This document shows positions 1 through 10,382 of a stretch of DNA of 35,836 nucleotides, one piece after another. The notes under the pieces were generated by a model. The model worked only from the letters and a program-made list of their open reading frames with translations. It had not been told where the DNA came from and made no database searches. Position numbers and translations under genes: made by a program. Source of the stretch: Reclinomonas americana ATCC 50394 (taxonomy: Eukaryota; Jakobida; Jakobea; Jakobida); assembly GCA_048213135.1 (NCBI GenBank), contig PS015499.1:32204-68039 (forward strand), given 5' to 3'. How positions within the stretch are numbered: position 1 is the first letter of the stretch; each line of letters opens with the position of its first letter.

Positions 1-445
1 GGGAAGGGGAAGGGAAAAGGGAAGGGGAAGGGGAAGGGGAAGGGGAAGGGAAGGGCGGAGGGGAGAGGACGGGAAGATGAAGGCTGAGGAGAAGGGGAAG
101 GCGACGACGGGGGAAGGGGAAGGGCAAGGCAAGGAAAGTGAAGTGTGGACAGGGGGAGGGGCGACGAAGTGGAAGCAGTGAAGGCATCGAAGAGACCGGA
201 ATAAAGTGCACAGAACGCAAGAGTACGAAGGGTGAAACAACAAGTGGGCAAACGTGAAACACCACCTGGAGGGACGCACGGTCAGCAGAAGAAACGAACG
301 GAGTAGAGAGAATAAACATGTGTGCACGTGACAGCAAACTGGAGCGAGACATCGACAAGGAGAAGAGGCGATGGAGAAGAGATATGGAGAGGTGTTGAAG
401 CGAGTGGCAACGTTGGCTGCACTCTTGTCCCTTCCCTGCTTCACC
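1..445. repeat. Purine-rich stretch with (GGGGAA)n, probably in an intron of CSN1
   Basis: The first 130 bases are short G/A-rich repeats of the type GGGGAAGGG, and the rest is A/G-rich single-copy sequence. On the minus strand this is a pyrimidine-rich run downstream of the third CSN1 exon. I looked for the next conserved CSN1 segment (the one following the conserved helix ending in YDRG) and did not find it, so the stretch is most likely intron and the rest of the gene lies to the left of the window. Confidence 0.5.
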
Positions 446-952
446 CACCTCGATCGTAGTGAAAGTCCGCCAGATACTCGTACGCCATGCGGATCGACTC
501 ACGAATGAGCGACGCACGGTACTGCGCCAACTCGGAATCACGCTTCTCCTTGGTGCGTGCAGCCTCTGCGTCCGTGTCGATGATCCACCGTTCGTCCAGT
601 GCATATGCAGGGCCGAGACTGCGCAGCAAGGGAGACAGGTGAGTGGGTGAATCGATGGGAGAGAGAGACAAGAGGGGAAAGAGGGAGAGAGAAGAGAGGG
701 AGAGTGGAGCGGGAGAGCGAGAGAGAAGAGCACAAAGACGATAGGGCTAAGATATTTGGAGCGGATAAAGCCACGACCCCGCTCTGGCCGTGCGTCTTCA
801 TCGGGGCAGTCTCCTCTCTCATCCCGGTCACTCGGTGAGCCATGGTGTAAGTAGCGACTTTCTTCATCTTCCTCTTCTCTCTAACACACACACTCCATTC
901 CTCTCACTCTCGCACAATTGTGAGTCTTCAGTGAGGACGTCTCCTCTTGTCG

Positions 953-985
<33 letters not shown>

Positions 986-1631
986 CATTCGTCTCTCCAA
1001 GGCTCCCACTCTCTCGCGCTTGTGTGCGCCTTACGAGGGGTTGTCTCCTCTCACTCAATGAGTCTCTCGCTGAGCTCTCACGCACACACAAATGCACATG
1101 CCTCTTCATCGGGGTTGTCTCCTCTAAGCAGTGAGTCCAGCACTGTGACTTCCTCACGGCTTCAAGGGCTCCCCACCTCTCCTTACTTCTCTCTATCTCT
1201 CCCTTCCTCCACTTCCATCATTTACACAAGAATGCACTCGTGTTGTCCTCTCCCTCTCTCTCTCTCACACTCTCACCGATCACCCACACGCGTGGCCACC
1301 TCACGATACAACTGCGTGTTTCGTGTCTTTTTGAGGTCATCCACTGCCAGGCGCAAAGCCTCCAATTCCGTCTCAGTCGCGCCCAAGCCCGCACACTTTT
1401 CCGCGATAAACACCAGTCGATTCGTTCGCGAGTGACCAGTGTAGTTCTACACACACAAGAGAGAGAGAGAGAGTGAGTGAGTGAGGACAACAAGCAAGTG
1501 CGGAAATGGCCCTGCGCACACACACGCACACTCACCGAAATGTAGGCCTCCAAGTCGAATGAGGACGGCGCGTCGCTGCTGCCAGAGTGACCCGCAGAGG
1601 AGCCGGGTGGTGAGCGCGCGTCGACCTCCAT
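446..1631 (-). CDS. CSN1: COP9 signalosome complex subunit 1 (CSN1/GPS1), 5' part
   Basis: CSN1 is a PCI-domain scaffold subunit of the COP9 signalosome, which removes NEDD8 from cullins. Three minus-strand exons are visible: 1631-1536 (from ATG, 32 codons), 1446-1277, and 618 to about 449. Exon 1 ends in FDLEAYIS and exon 2 continues NYTGHSRTNRLVFIAE, matching the family's LEAYI..YTG..R..RL.FIA signature. Exon 3 carries SLIRESIRMAYEYLADF, matching the conserved KESIR..G...LGD segment before the TPR-like helices. Phases join cleanly (0, then 2). The last donor is either GTGGGT (exon end 449) or GTGAAG (exon end 445). The PCI domain and the rest lie outside the window. It is divergent from exportin-5, with 337 bp between the two ATGs. 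The assignment rests on remembered family conservation. Confidence 0.85.
619..1276. repeat. CSN1 intron 2 with CT/CA tracts and a degenerate minisatellite
   Basis: This 658-nt intron holds no exon that I can find. On the plus strand it contains CT and CA microsatellites (950-985, 1250-1270) and at least three copies of a motif resembling CTTCATCGGGGTTGTCTCCT, near 797, 1030 and 1106, each followed by a CTC..TGAGTC element. It reads as an imperfect tandem minisatellite of irregular spacing. Confidence 0.6.
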
Positions 1632-1968
1632 GTGAGTGTGTGATGAAAGTGGACAGTGACAATCAGCTCGCGCGACGTCGTGCGGAAGTCGATGGCATAG
1701 GAACGCGCTTTTGTATGCGCGTTTGTGGTGTGCATCCTCTGCTGCAACAAGTACGAGTGAGAGAAAACGAAATGAACGTCGACTAGTCTGCGCAAAAAAT
1801 CCATGTCGACGTCGCGACTCACGGGAATTCGAAAGGAATCACGCGTGCAGCACTGCGCATCACTGTGCGCACTGCATCACAGTGCTTAGCTGTGCATCAC
1901 AAGCCGCAGCTTGCCAACAAAAATGCAATGTCCCACGTCGATGTCGACCTCAATCACTTTTCTGGTGC
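1632..1968. promoter_or_regulatory. Head-to-head intergenic region CSN1 / exportin-5
   Basis: These 337 bp separate two divergent start codons and so should hold both promoters and 5' UTRs. A TGGACAGTGACAATC element lies at 1650-1664, 19 bp upstream of the CSN1 ATG; TGGACA recurs in the other two divergent promoters of the window. Near exportin-5, 1855-1897 has short direct repeats of GCATCAC(A/T)GTGC. No TATA box is evident. The regulatory role is inferred from position only. Confidence 0.5.
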
Positions 1969-4900
1969 ATGTCGTACGAGCAAGTTGTGGCGGCACTGGA
2001 GGTGCAGCACAGTGTCAATGTCACTGATGCAGACCGGCGTCGTGCATTGGAGGTGCGTGTTGTCTGCAGAATCATTTGCTGCATGCATGATCAAAGTGCC
2101 CACGTGTGTGTTTGTGTGTGTGTGCAGGAACTAGAGGCCTTCAAGGCACTTCCAGTGGACACTGTGATTCCGCAGGCACTGGAGTGGTTTCAGCAGGCGG
2201 AGACGTCGGATGTGCTGCGGCATTTCGCACTATCGGCGATCGAGGTTGCGTGCGTTGTCAGAGAAACCCTCCCATTCTCTGCACACACACACACACACAC
2301 CAACTCTGTGTGAGCAGCACGCAGTCACTACGTGGTGGAACGAGATGAATGCAGAACAACGGAACCTGTGTCAGTCGCTGTCGTTCCAGTTGATTCAGTC
2401 GCTGGTGCGACCGCTCAATGAGGAGCCTTTGTACATTCTGGAAAAGGTGGCGGCGGTGCTGTGCGAGGTGGCCAAGCGAGCGTGGCCGCAAGAGTGGCCG
2501 ACAATGGTGCCCGACTTGCTGCAGCTGGCGCAGACCGGGGTAAGCTCAATGTGACTCTCGCGAGATTAGGTTGCGTGTACTGATTGATGTTCCACCTCGT
2601 GCAGCCATCGGCGCTCATGTCGGCGCTGCTGGTGTGTCTCCGGTTGCCGGAGGAGGTCATCATGTGCATGGACACACTGAGCATTTCAGCGGCGCGACGC
2701 GGCGACGTTTCAAAGGTGAACGAACACAGCACAGGCAACAAGGGTTCATCGTGCTGACTCTTCTTTCTTCCTCTGCAGGGTCTCAACGCCTCGCTGGATC
2801 AGATCTTTCCGTTTCTGCGCGAAGTGTTGGACTCGCAGTGGACGGTGTATCAGCAGTCGCTGGCAGACGCGGCCGCCGGCAATGCCGAGGCTGCGGGCAC
2901 CCGCGACATGGCCATTCGATTCATCCAGACGGCATTCAATGCGCTGCAGCCGTACGCCTCCATCATCACCTGCAGTCGGATCTTGGAGGTGGGCTTTCTG
3001 GAGATTCTGTTTGCCGTGATCAACGACCGCGTGTTCTCCGTGGTCGCTCTGGAGACGCTGTTGGTGCTGGCCAGTTTCAAGTGGAAAGGGCAGTCGGTGG
3101 GTTTTGTCTCCCTCTCTCCCTCTCCCTCTCCACCAACCCACGTACCTCTCTCTCTCTCTCTCTCTTCCACGCTGCACAGGGCCGCAATGCGAGCTCCCTG
3201 CAGCCTGACTCCATGTTCGAGGTCTACTTGCAGGGTCTGGCCACCTTTTGTCCACCAGCGCCGACCAGCGATGCCGACTTTGAGGAGTGCCACAACATTC
3301 ACCGACGGTACTGCCAGGTGAGTGTGGCTGCAAGCGCCAGTTATATATCGTCTTTCATCTCAACTGTGGTGTGCAGATTGTGTGTGCACTCGGCGAATAC
3401 AATCAAAACATCATGTACACGGCGTCGGCAGACACGGCACGGCGGTGCGTTCCTTGCCTTTCGTGGTACGCTCTGCAGCGAAGATGTTCAACCTCGCTCG
3501 CTTTTGCTTTGCGATGTGTGCAGATATTACGCAATGCTGGCTGCATGCTCGGAGCACGATAGTGCATTGTTGAGCGCGTATACGGTGCCGGTGTGGGTGG
3601 CCATTCTCAAGAGTGGCGAGATGTTGGAGGTCTGTTTTGAGGGGTATTTTGATCGTTGTTGTGGCACACTCATTTTTCTGTCGCCGACACAGAAAGCGAA
3701 TCCGGTGGAATTCGTCACGGCACTTCTGCCGTCGTTTGCGAACAAGGCCGTGCGTGGGGCGTACGATCCAGAAAGACCAGGTTTGTGTGCGTGTGCTTGC
3801 TGGTGTGTGTAGCCATCGTCGCGCTCACTCTGCGCAGATGCAAGCATCATCACGCAGCTCGACTTCGAATCGCGTGAGAGCTACGCCGACTTTTTTGGGT
3901 CGTTCCGCAGCAGCTGCAAGACGTACTTTACCGAAGTGGCGGTGCTGGCGGTGTGTGGATGTGTCTGCTGTTCTGCATGAGCGATTCAATTAATCGACTT
4001 ACTTGTCCATGTCGCTGGTAGCCACATGCTTCGGCTCACTTCGCGCACTCGGTGATGGAGACGGCACTGCCGGTGATGGGTCCACTGCCGGGCGATGGTA
4101 CGCACCTTTCGTGTGCAATATCCACATGCCAGTGCTTCGCTCTCTCCCCCTCTCGCTGCTCCCCCTCTCGCTCTCCCCCTCTCGCTCTCCCCCCTCGCTC
4201 TCCCCCTCTCGTTCTCCCCTCTCNNNNNNNNNNNNNNNNNNNNNNNNNNNNNNNNNNNNNNNNNNNNNNNNNNNNNNNNNNNNNNNNNNNNNNNNNNNNN
4301 NNNNNNNNNNNNNNNNNNNNNNNNNNNNNNNNNNNNNNNNNNNNNNNNNNNNNNNNNNNNNNNNNNNNNNNNNNNNNNNNNNNNNNNNNNNNNNNNNNNN
4401 NNNNNNNNNNNNNNNNNNNNNNNNNNNNNNNNNNNNNNNNNNNNNNNNNNNNNNNNNNNNNNNNNNNNNNNNNNNNNNNNNNNNNNNNNNNNNNNNNNNN
4501 NNNNNNNNNNNNNNNNNNNNNNNNNNNNNNNNNNNNNNNNNNNNNNNNNNNNNNNNNNNNNNNNNNNNNNNNNNNNNNNNNNNNNNNNNNNNNNNNNNNN
4601 NNNNNNNNNNNNNNNNNNNNNNNNNNNNNNNNNNNNNNNNNNNNNNNNNNNNNNNNNNNNNNNNNNNNNNNNNNNNNNNNNNNNNNNNNNNNNNNNNNNN
4701 NNNTGCCACGTGCTTCGCTCTTCCCCTCTCGCTGTCCCCGTCCTCGCTCTCCCCTCTCGCTCTCCCCCTCGCTCTCCCCTCTCGTTCTCCCCTCTCGCTC
4801 TCCCCTCTCGCTCTCCCCTCTCGCTCTCCCCCTCTCGTCTCCCCCTCTCGCTGCTCCCCATCTCACTCTCCCCATCTCGCTCACCCCCTCTCGCTCTCCC

Positions 4901-7130
4901 TATCTCCCCCTCTTGCTCTCACTCACCCACCTCATCCATTTCGCAGCTGTCACCGAGTTCGGTCACGTGGCATACGATTCGCAAGCGGTGGCCGTGTGGG
5001 ATCTGGCGGAATTCATCTTTGATGCCGTCAACTCGGGTCTCACGCGCGTCCCCATGACCCATGTTGAGTCGACAGTTGGTGCAGGTCGCACAATTCTCTT
5101 GTTACTCACGTCGCTGTGTTGTGTTAGCCTGAATTCGCTGCCGCCATTGAGCGTGTGCATGCCATGGCCATGTCACTCATCGCGTTGTCATTGACGGTAT
5201 TGACAGCTCGTTCCTGCCATCTGGTGTTCCACGCGCTCACCTGCCTTCATCCTCACAGGATCCGGTAATCGTGCCCAAGTATCTCGAGTGCTTCTCGTCG
5301 GTGTCGTGGGCTCTCAGCCGAGCTTCGGATGGTTTGTGTGCAGTGCGGTTCCTCAGTTCGCAGCAGTGTCTCATTGCAGTTTCCCCGACGCAGATGCTGT
5401 GCTTCTTCAAGTGCTCGACAAGGTGCTGTCGTTTCTCCCTCCACAATTAGTGATGATTGTGCACTCACCGCGATTGTAGCTGTTCCAATACATGGTCTTC
5501 CGGGCGCCGAGTGAAGGCGATCGTACGAGCGAGGACACGCAGGCGGCGCGTCGCAAGGCATTCACCACATTTATCAAGTTTTGCAAGGCGCTTTCGGGTC
5601 GCTTGCTGGTGAACTTGTTGCACACATCACGGTCTGTGCAGCGAGCGGCCTTTTTCGCTCACTTCAATCGTCTCGCGCATGCAGCCGCATCTGGATGTGA
5701 TTGTCACTCGTGCAGTGCAACTGTGGAGCGAGGAGCAGATCCACTTGGCAGAGCTGGCATTTGTACTCGACGCCATTGCCACCATTTCGTGCGTCTTCTC
5801 GAAACTCTTTCTGTTTGCGTGCGTGTTTATCAACTTCTCACTGTCTTGGTGTCTGCAGGAACGAGTATCAAGACGTCGCGCGACAGGCGGCGTTTTTGCA
5901 GGATATGCTGGGGTTCGTGTTGGAGCAGTGGAAGACGCCGATGGTGCAGAGCTGTTGCGTATTCGTGCGCGCCTTCCTTCCTCGATCGATGTAGCTGGCT
6001 TGCCCACTCGACTTTCTTTTCACGCAGTGCTGCTGGATCCAGTGGCTCTCTTGTACGCCATGGATCTCGTGCCGGCACCGGAAGGCACGCTGATTGAGAA
6101 CGGTGCCTCGGCGCGCTCTCTGGTTTGCCTCCCTCCCTCTCCCGTTACTAGTTCTTGATGTCGTGGCTGAACTGTCATGGATGCAGCTCAACTCACTGCT
6201 CAACATCCTGTCGTCGGTGACCAGACGCATCAAGAATTTCAACGATGCATCGGTATGTGCTACTGGCAGCAGAAGTATCTCGCTTCTTTTTCTCCGTCGG
6301 CTGATGGCGTTTGCAGGGCAACATTATGAACGCCTTTTTCGACATTGAGCAAGTGGTGCTGTCGGATGTGGCCGCCCTGGTCAGCAACCTGCATCGCATC
6401 TACAATCCCGCGTTCTACGCTGAAGCCGGTATCAGCGACGACGTTGCTGCAGCGGCACTGGGTGTGCTGCACACGCCGACTGCGCAGGAGTGCCACGTTG
6501 CTCTTGGTTCGCTTCCATGTCACGGTCTCGCAATTCAGTAGAGAAGATGCAATGACTTATACCACACTCTCGCACAGGTCAAAAGGGATTGCTGCGCAAG
6601 GCGGCATCGGAGGAAGAGGAGCGGTTGCGCTCTGTACAGACGGCCCTGGCCAACATTCGCGAGCATGCGTTGCGTGTGTGTGTGCATCGATGTGCTTCTG
6701 TGCCCTGCTCGTTTGCTCACGTTTCTGCTTCCAGTTATCAAGTGTTCCACTTTGCATTCTTGCACGTGGTTGGCGTGTTTTCGATGCGCGACGTGGGTGC
6801 CATGCTGGCGCAAACTGTTTTCTCGAATCTCGAATTCCTCGACGATCGGCACTGGCGGCGCTTCTTCAGTTTCGTGACATCCATGTGCTTGCATGGCGGC
6901 ATGTGGTCCTCACGGCTTGCCAACACCAACAAATAGGTTACATTGTGGAGCCACTGTGGACCACGTGCCCTGTGGCGCTGTACGGAGAGGTCCCCGGCGT
7001 CCTTTTGCCACTCGTCTTCAATCTGGTGGGCCAGCGCCTCGGCGAGGGCTGGTCAGGGCAGCGAGCGGCGGCGCGTGCGGGCAATGCGCTGGTCAATTTC
7101 AACGTGGCCACGGCCGAGGAGTCTGAGATT
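1969..7130 (+). CDS. XPO5: Exportin-5-like karyopherin (3' end lost in gap)
   Basis: Exportin-5 is a RanGTP-dependent importin-beta family export receptor; known cargoes are pre-miRNAs, tRNAs and other structured RNAs. Exons: 1969-2052, 2128-2244, 2318-2539, 2605-2715, 2779-3096, 3180-3317, 3377-3444, 3524-3629, 3693-3780, 3838-3950, 4022-4097, 4947-5062 (or 5074), 5128-5196, 5259-5331, 5394-5422, 5480-5608, 5685-5788, 5859-5953, 6028-6122, 6187-6252, 6317-6506, 6578-6668, 6735-6868, 6937-7130. All phases join, giving about 942 residues of HEAT-type helices. Diagnostic blocks include IVRHF-like LRHFALSAIE, REWPQ-like AKRAWPQEWP, the QLDFESRESYADFF block, TDPVIVPKYLE, and near the C-terminus VLLPLVFNLVGQRLGEGW. 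Human exportin-5 has about 1200 residues, so roughly the last fifth is missing. Exon 15 is only 29 nt. The donor of exon 12 is the least certain border. Confidence 0.9.
4140..4946. repeat. CT-rich repeat with a 480-base N gap, exportin-5 intron 11
   Basis: Tandem CTCGCTCTCCCC units flank an N run at 4224-4703. The exons on both sides join in phase (1 to 2) and in sequence register with the family, so no exon need be hidden in the gap. The flanks are almost purely pyrimidine. Confidence 0.75.
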
Positions 7131-7766
7131 NNNNNNNNNNNNNNNNNNNNNNNNNNNNNNNNNNNNNNNNNNNNNNNNNNNNNNNNNNNNNNNNNNNNNN
7201 NNNNNNNNNNNNNNNNNNNNNNNNNNNNNNNNNNNNNNNNNNNNNNNNNNNNNNNNNNNNNNNNNNNNNNNNNNNNNNNNNNNNNNNNNNNNNNNNNNNN
7301 NNNNNNNNNNNNNNNNNNNNNNNNNNNNNNNNNNNNNNNNNNNNNNNNNNNNNNNNNNNNNNNNNNNNNNNNNNNNNNNNNNNNNNNNNNNNNNNNNNNN
7401 NNNNNNNNNNNNNNNNNNNNNNNNNNNNNNNNNNNNNNNNNNNNNNNNNNNNNNNNNNNNNNNNNNNNNNNNNNNNNNNNNNNNNNNNNNNNNNNNNNNN
7501 NNNNNNNNNNNNNNNNNNNNNNNNNNNNNNNNNNNNNNNNNNNNNNNNNNNNNNNNNNNNNNNNNNNNNNNNNNNNNNNNNNNNNNNNNNNNNNNNNNNN
7601 NNNNNNNNNNNNNNNNNNNNNNNNNNNNNNNNNNNNNNNNNNNNNNNNNNNNNNNNNNNNNNNNNNNNNNNNNNNNNNNNNNNNNNNNNNNNNNNNNNNN
7701 NNNNNNNNNNNNNNNNNNNNNNNNNNNNNNNNNNNNNNNNNNNNNNNNNNNNNNNNNNNNNNNNNN
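7131..7766. other. Assembly gap inside exportin-5
   Basis: A run of 636 N starts at a codon boundary inside exon 24 of exportin-5. The sequence beyond it is GGGAAGGGCAA repeats and shows no exportin exon, so the true gap may be longer than its nominal size, or the gene may be truncated. Confidence 0.95.
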
Positions 7767-8485
7767 GGAAGGGCAAGGGAAGGGGGGAAGGGCAAGGGAA
7801 GGGGGAAAGGGCAAGGGAAGGGGGGAAGGGCAAGGGAAGGGGGGAAAGGGGGAAAGGGGGAAAGGGCAAGGGAGGAAAGGGGACAGGGTGCGAAGATATG
7901 AGAAAGAAGCGGAAACAGGGTGTGAAGATGAGAGGTAGGAAGCCAGAAAAAGGATCACAGACGGTGACAGTGACAGCGACAGAAGCGAAGGCAGGGCATG
8001 AGGATGAGAGTGAGTGGGGAGGCACGGAGACAAGATCAGAGGAAAGAGATAGAAGCGATGACAGGAAGTGAAGATGAGACTGAGTGGGGAGGCACGGAAA
8101 CAGGTTCAGAGACAGTGATAAAGCGAAGAAAGGTTGTGAAGCTCAGAGATGAAGGCAGCATCAGACAACAATAGAAAGAAGCGAAAAATGGGTGTGAAGA
8201 TGAGAGGGAGTGGAGGGCACGGAAACAGGATCAGAGAAGAGAGAAAGACAGAGAAGTGGGACAGCGTATGAAGAGAAACGGGGGTGGGAACAGGATCAGA
8301 TACAGCGACAGAAGCGAGACAGACGGAGACAGAGGGTGATGATGAGAGGGAGTGGGAGGCAAGTTCACAGGACAGAAACAGATCAGAGACAAGAGACAGA
8401 AGCGGAGACAGGTTGTGGAGATGAAAGGGAGTGGGAGGCATGTAAATAGGATGAGGAGACAAGAACCACAAGCGAAAACAAGAGA
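7767..8485. repeat. G/A-rich microsatellite followed by a degenerate ~70-75-bp minisatellite
   Basis: 7767-7880 is (GGGAAGGGCAA)n. From about 7900 to 8470 a degenerate unit recurs with the order GAAGATGAGAG, GAGTGGGGAGGCACGG, AACAGGATCAGAGA, GACAGAAGCG; anchors are near 7924, 7999, 8069, 8197, 8337 and 8417. No convincing coding sequence occurs on either strand. It lies between the lost 3' end of exportin-5 and the 3' end of the convergent secreted-protein gene. Confidence 0.7.
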
Positions 8486-9588
8486 TCATGGCAGCAAGTT
8501 GGGAGATATCTCTGGATTACAAACCTGGGCGGCCTTGACGACCTTCTCGAGCACCTCCTTCTCGACCTTGCCCTGAATACACCAAAACAGTGAGGAAGCA
8601 AGTGGTTTGCATCGGAAGGGACGGAATGATCAACTCACAGTCTCGTTGAGGGAGCGCAGTGCAGCACGAGCGGCCTTGCGGACCTGTGACAAGAGCACTG
8701 AGAACACGAGCGGGACTCTGCAACAAAAAAAGAGGTGCGAACCGCCTTGGCGGCCTTCACGGCAGCCTTGGACGCCTGCAATACAAGAGAGCATGAGCAC
8801 CAACAATTCATCGGCTTGCCTTACGCTGTGCCCACACGCAACCTTCAGTGGCTTGCGCTCGGCACGGCGGGCCTTCTTGGCAGCGCGGTGAGCGGCAATA
8901 ACAGCCAGCGCCACCGCACGCTTGTTACGATCACCCTCCGCGTTGGCCTTGCACACCACAGCCAGCTTCTTGCTCTCGTCCTTCAACGCCTGCACCATCG
9001 AAATGAGCTCCTCGTGCTCATCCTCGTGCTCCACCTCCTCCTCCTCAGCATCCTCCGCCGCATCCTGCACAGCAACAAGTGAGCGGGAAGTTGGGGTCAA
9101 CAGTGGGAGGAAGCAAACCTCGGCATCGTCGTCGACCACAACCTCATCGAAATCCTGATATTGGACAATGGACAATGCGGCATGAGTCACCAGATATCAA
9201 AGATATCCGACGCGCCCGTCTTCTCTCTCTCATGTTGCTGCTCACCTGGTGGGCATCAGCGTCCTCCAGCTCATCCTCCTCATCCGCGTCCTCCTCTTCC
9301 TCATCGTCCTCTGCAGCTGGCGCGGCAGTGGGTGCGGCCGACTTGAGTTGTTGGAAAATGGCATCCTCTGAGAGAGTGCCGTCGTCCTCGTGTTCCTCCT
9401 CAAACATCTCGTCCTCCAGAGCACGCAGCTCAGAGTCATCGTTGTCCATCAGTTGAGCCGCACTCTGTGTTGAGAGAGAGTGCGTGTGAGTGATAGCAGA
9501 GTGACAGTGAGCATGAGTGGAGAGAGAGCGCAACAGCGACCACTGCCAAGAGCGCCAACAAGAGCGCGATGAGTGTCAAGTAACGCAT
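8486..9588 (-). CDS. Secreted acidic-then-basic (polyampholyte) protein, unknown function
   Basis: Not a family I recognise. Minus-strand exons: 9588-9535, 9464-9246, 9154-9119, 9064-8843, 8775-8743, 8683-8639 and 8572-8486; all introns are phase 0. The last exon either reads on to a TGA at 8488-8486 or stops at a GTTTGT donor after 8525. The product has about 231 residues. Residues 1-18 (MRYLTLIALLLALLAVVA) form a clear signal peptide. The next ~120 residues are very acidic, with runs of Asp/Glu. From about residue 135 it turns strongly basic and Ala/Lys-rich (AAHRAAKKARRAERKPLK, ASKAAVKAAKA, VRKAARAALRS), probably helical. No transmembrane segment follows the signal, so secretion or lumenal retention is likely. 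The exon chain is well supported by phase and by charge pattern; function is unknown. Confidence 0.65.
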
Positions 9589-10382
9589 GATCGTTTGGTT
9601 TGTGAGTGGTCTGTGCTCCACTGTGAAAAATGACGCAAAGATTGGTCGCGGATATCTTGATGAGTCACGCAGATGGCATTTCGAGAAGATATCTTGGTCG
9701 CCACTGGTCGCGACCGACGACACACACGAGACGGATGAACAACCGACGACTCACTTTTGGCTGGTGTGCTACGAGAGACAGAGAAAAGGACCTTTGCTTA
9801 AGCCATTCGTGCAGGAAGGCCACGATTGATATCAGCTGCGTTCGGACGGTGCTCACTGACCATGGACATGCTTTCGCCCTTCTCATGGAGCACCACTCTT
9901 TGAAAGAACTCGCTGGACAAGCCGTTCACGCTTCTCGAGAAGCGCCACTCCTGAACGATGCTGTTCTTTGAAAGAATTCATCCGGAAAGCGCCGAAGAAA
10001 CCCCACTAAAGAAACCGTTCACACTTCTCGAGAAGCGCCACTCTTGAACGAGGCTGTTCGTTGAAAGTACTCATTCAGAAAGCGCTGTCGCCCTTCTCAT
10101 GGAACTCCACTCTTGAACGGCTGTTCTTCGCAAGAAGCGCCACTCCTCAACGATGCTGTTCGTCGAAAGAACTCGCTTTCGCCCTTGTCACAGAGCGTCA
10201 CTCTTGAACTCTAAATTCTAGAAAGAAAACTCACTGGACAAGCCCATTCACCCTTCTCGTTTGAACGATACTAATTCTTTTACACTCGACGCAACATCCC
10301 CTCACAAGAAAGAAAGAAAAAAGCCTCACCGCGCTCAACTTCTCCTCCTCCTCTTCTTCTTCCGCCACACCACCTCCCTCGC
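9589..10382. repeat. Intergenic region with a degenerate tandem repeat containing a 12-bp palindrome
   Basis: This region lies between the 3' end of the EF-hand gene and the 5' end of the secreted-protein gene, both on the minus strand. I see no gene. From about 9840 to 10260, imperfect copies of a unit recur: CTTCTCGAGAAGCGCCACTC, then TGAACGATGCTGTTC, then TTGAAAGAACTC. CTTCTCGAGAAG is a perfect palindrome at 9931-9942 and 10024-10035. Later copies near 10093 and 10130 are shorter and more diverged. 9589-9840 is non-repetitive and should hold the promoter of the secreted-protein gene. Confidence 0.65.

Noticed and set aside
1-130. Telomeric repeat at the left window end
   Set aside because: The (GGGGAA)n sequence is irregular and similar tracts occur inside introns elsewhere in the window; the CSN1 gene must also continue to the left.
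7767-8485. Missing C-terminal exons of exportin-5 in the G/A-rich stretch
   Set aside because: No frame shows the helical hydrophobic pattern of the exportin end; translations are low-complexity Gly/Lys/Arg/Glu strings.
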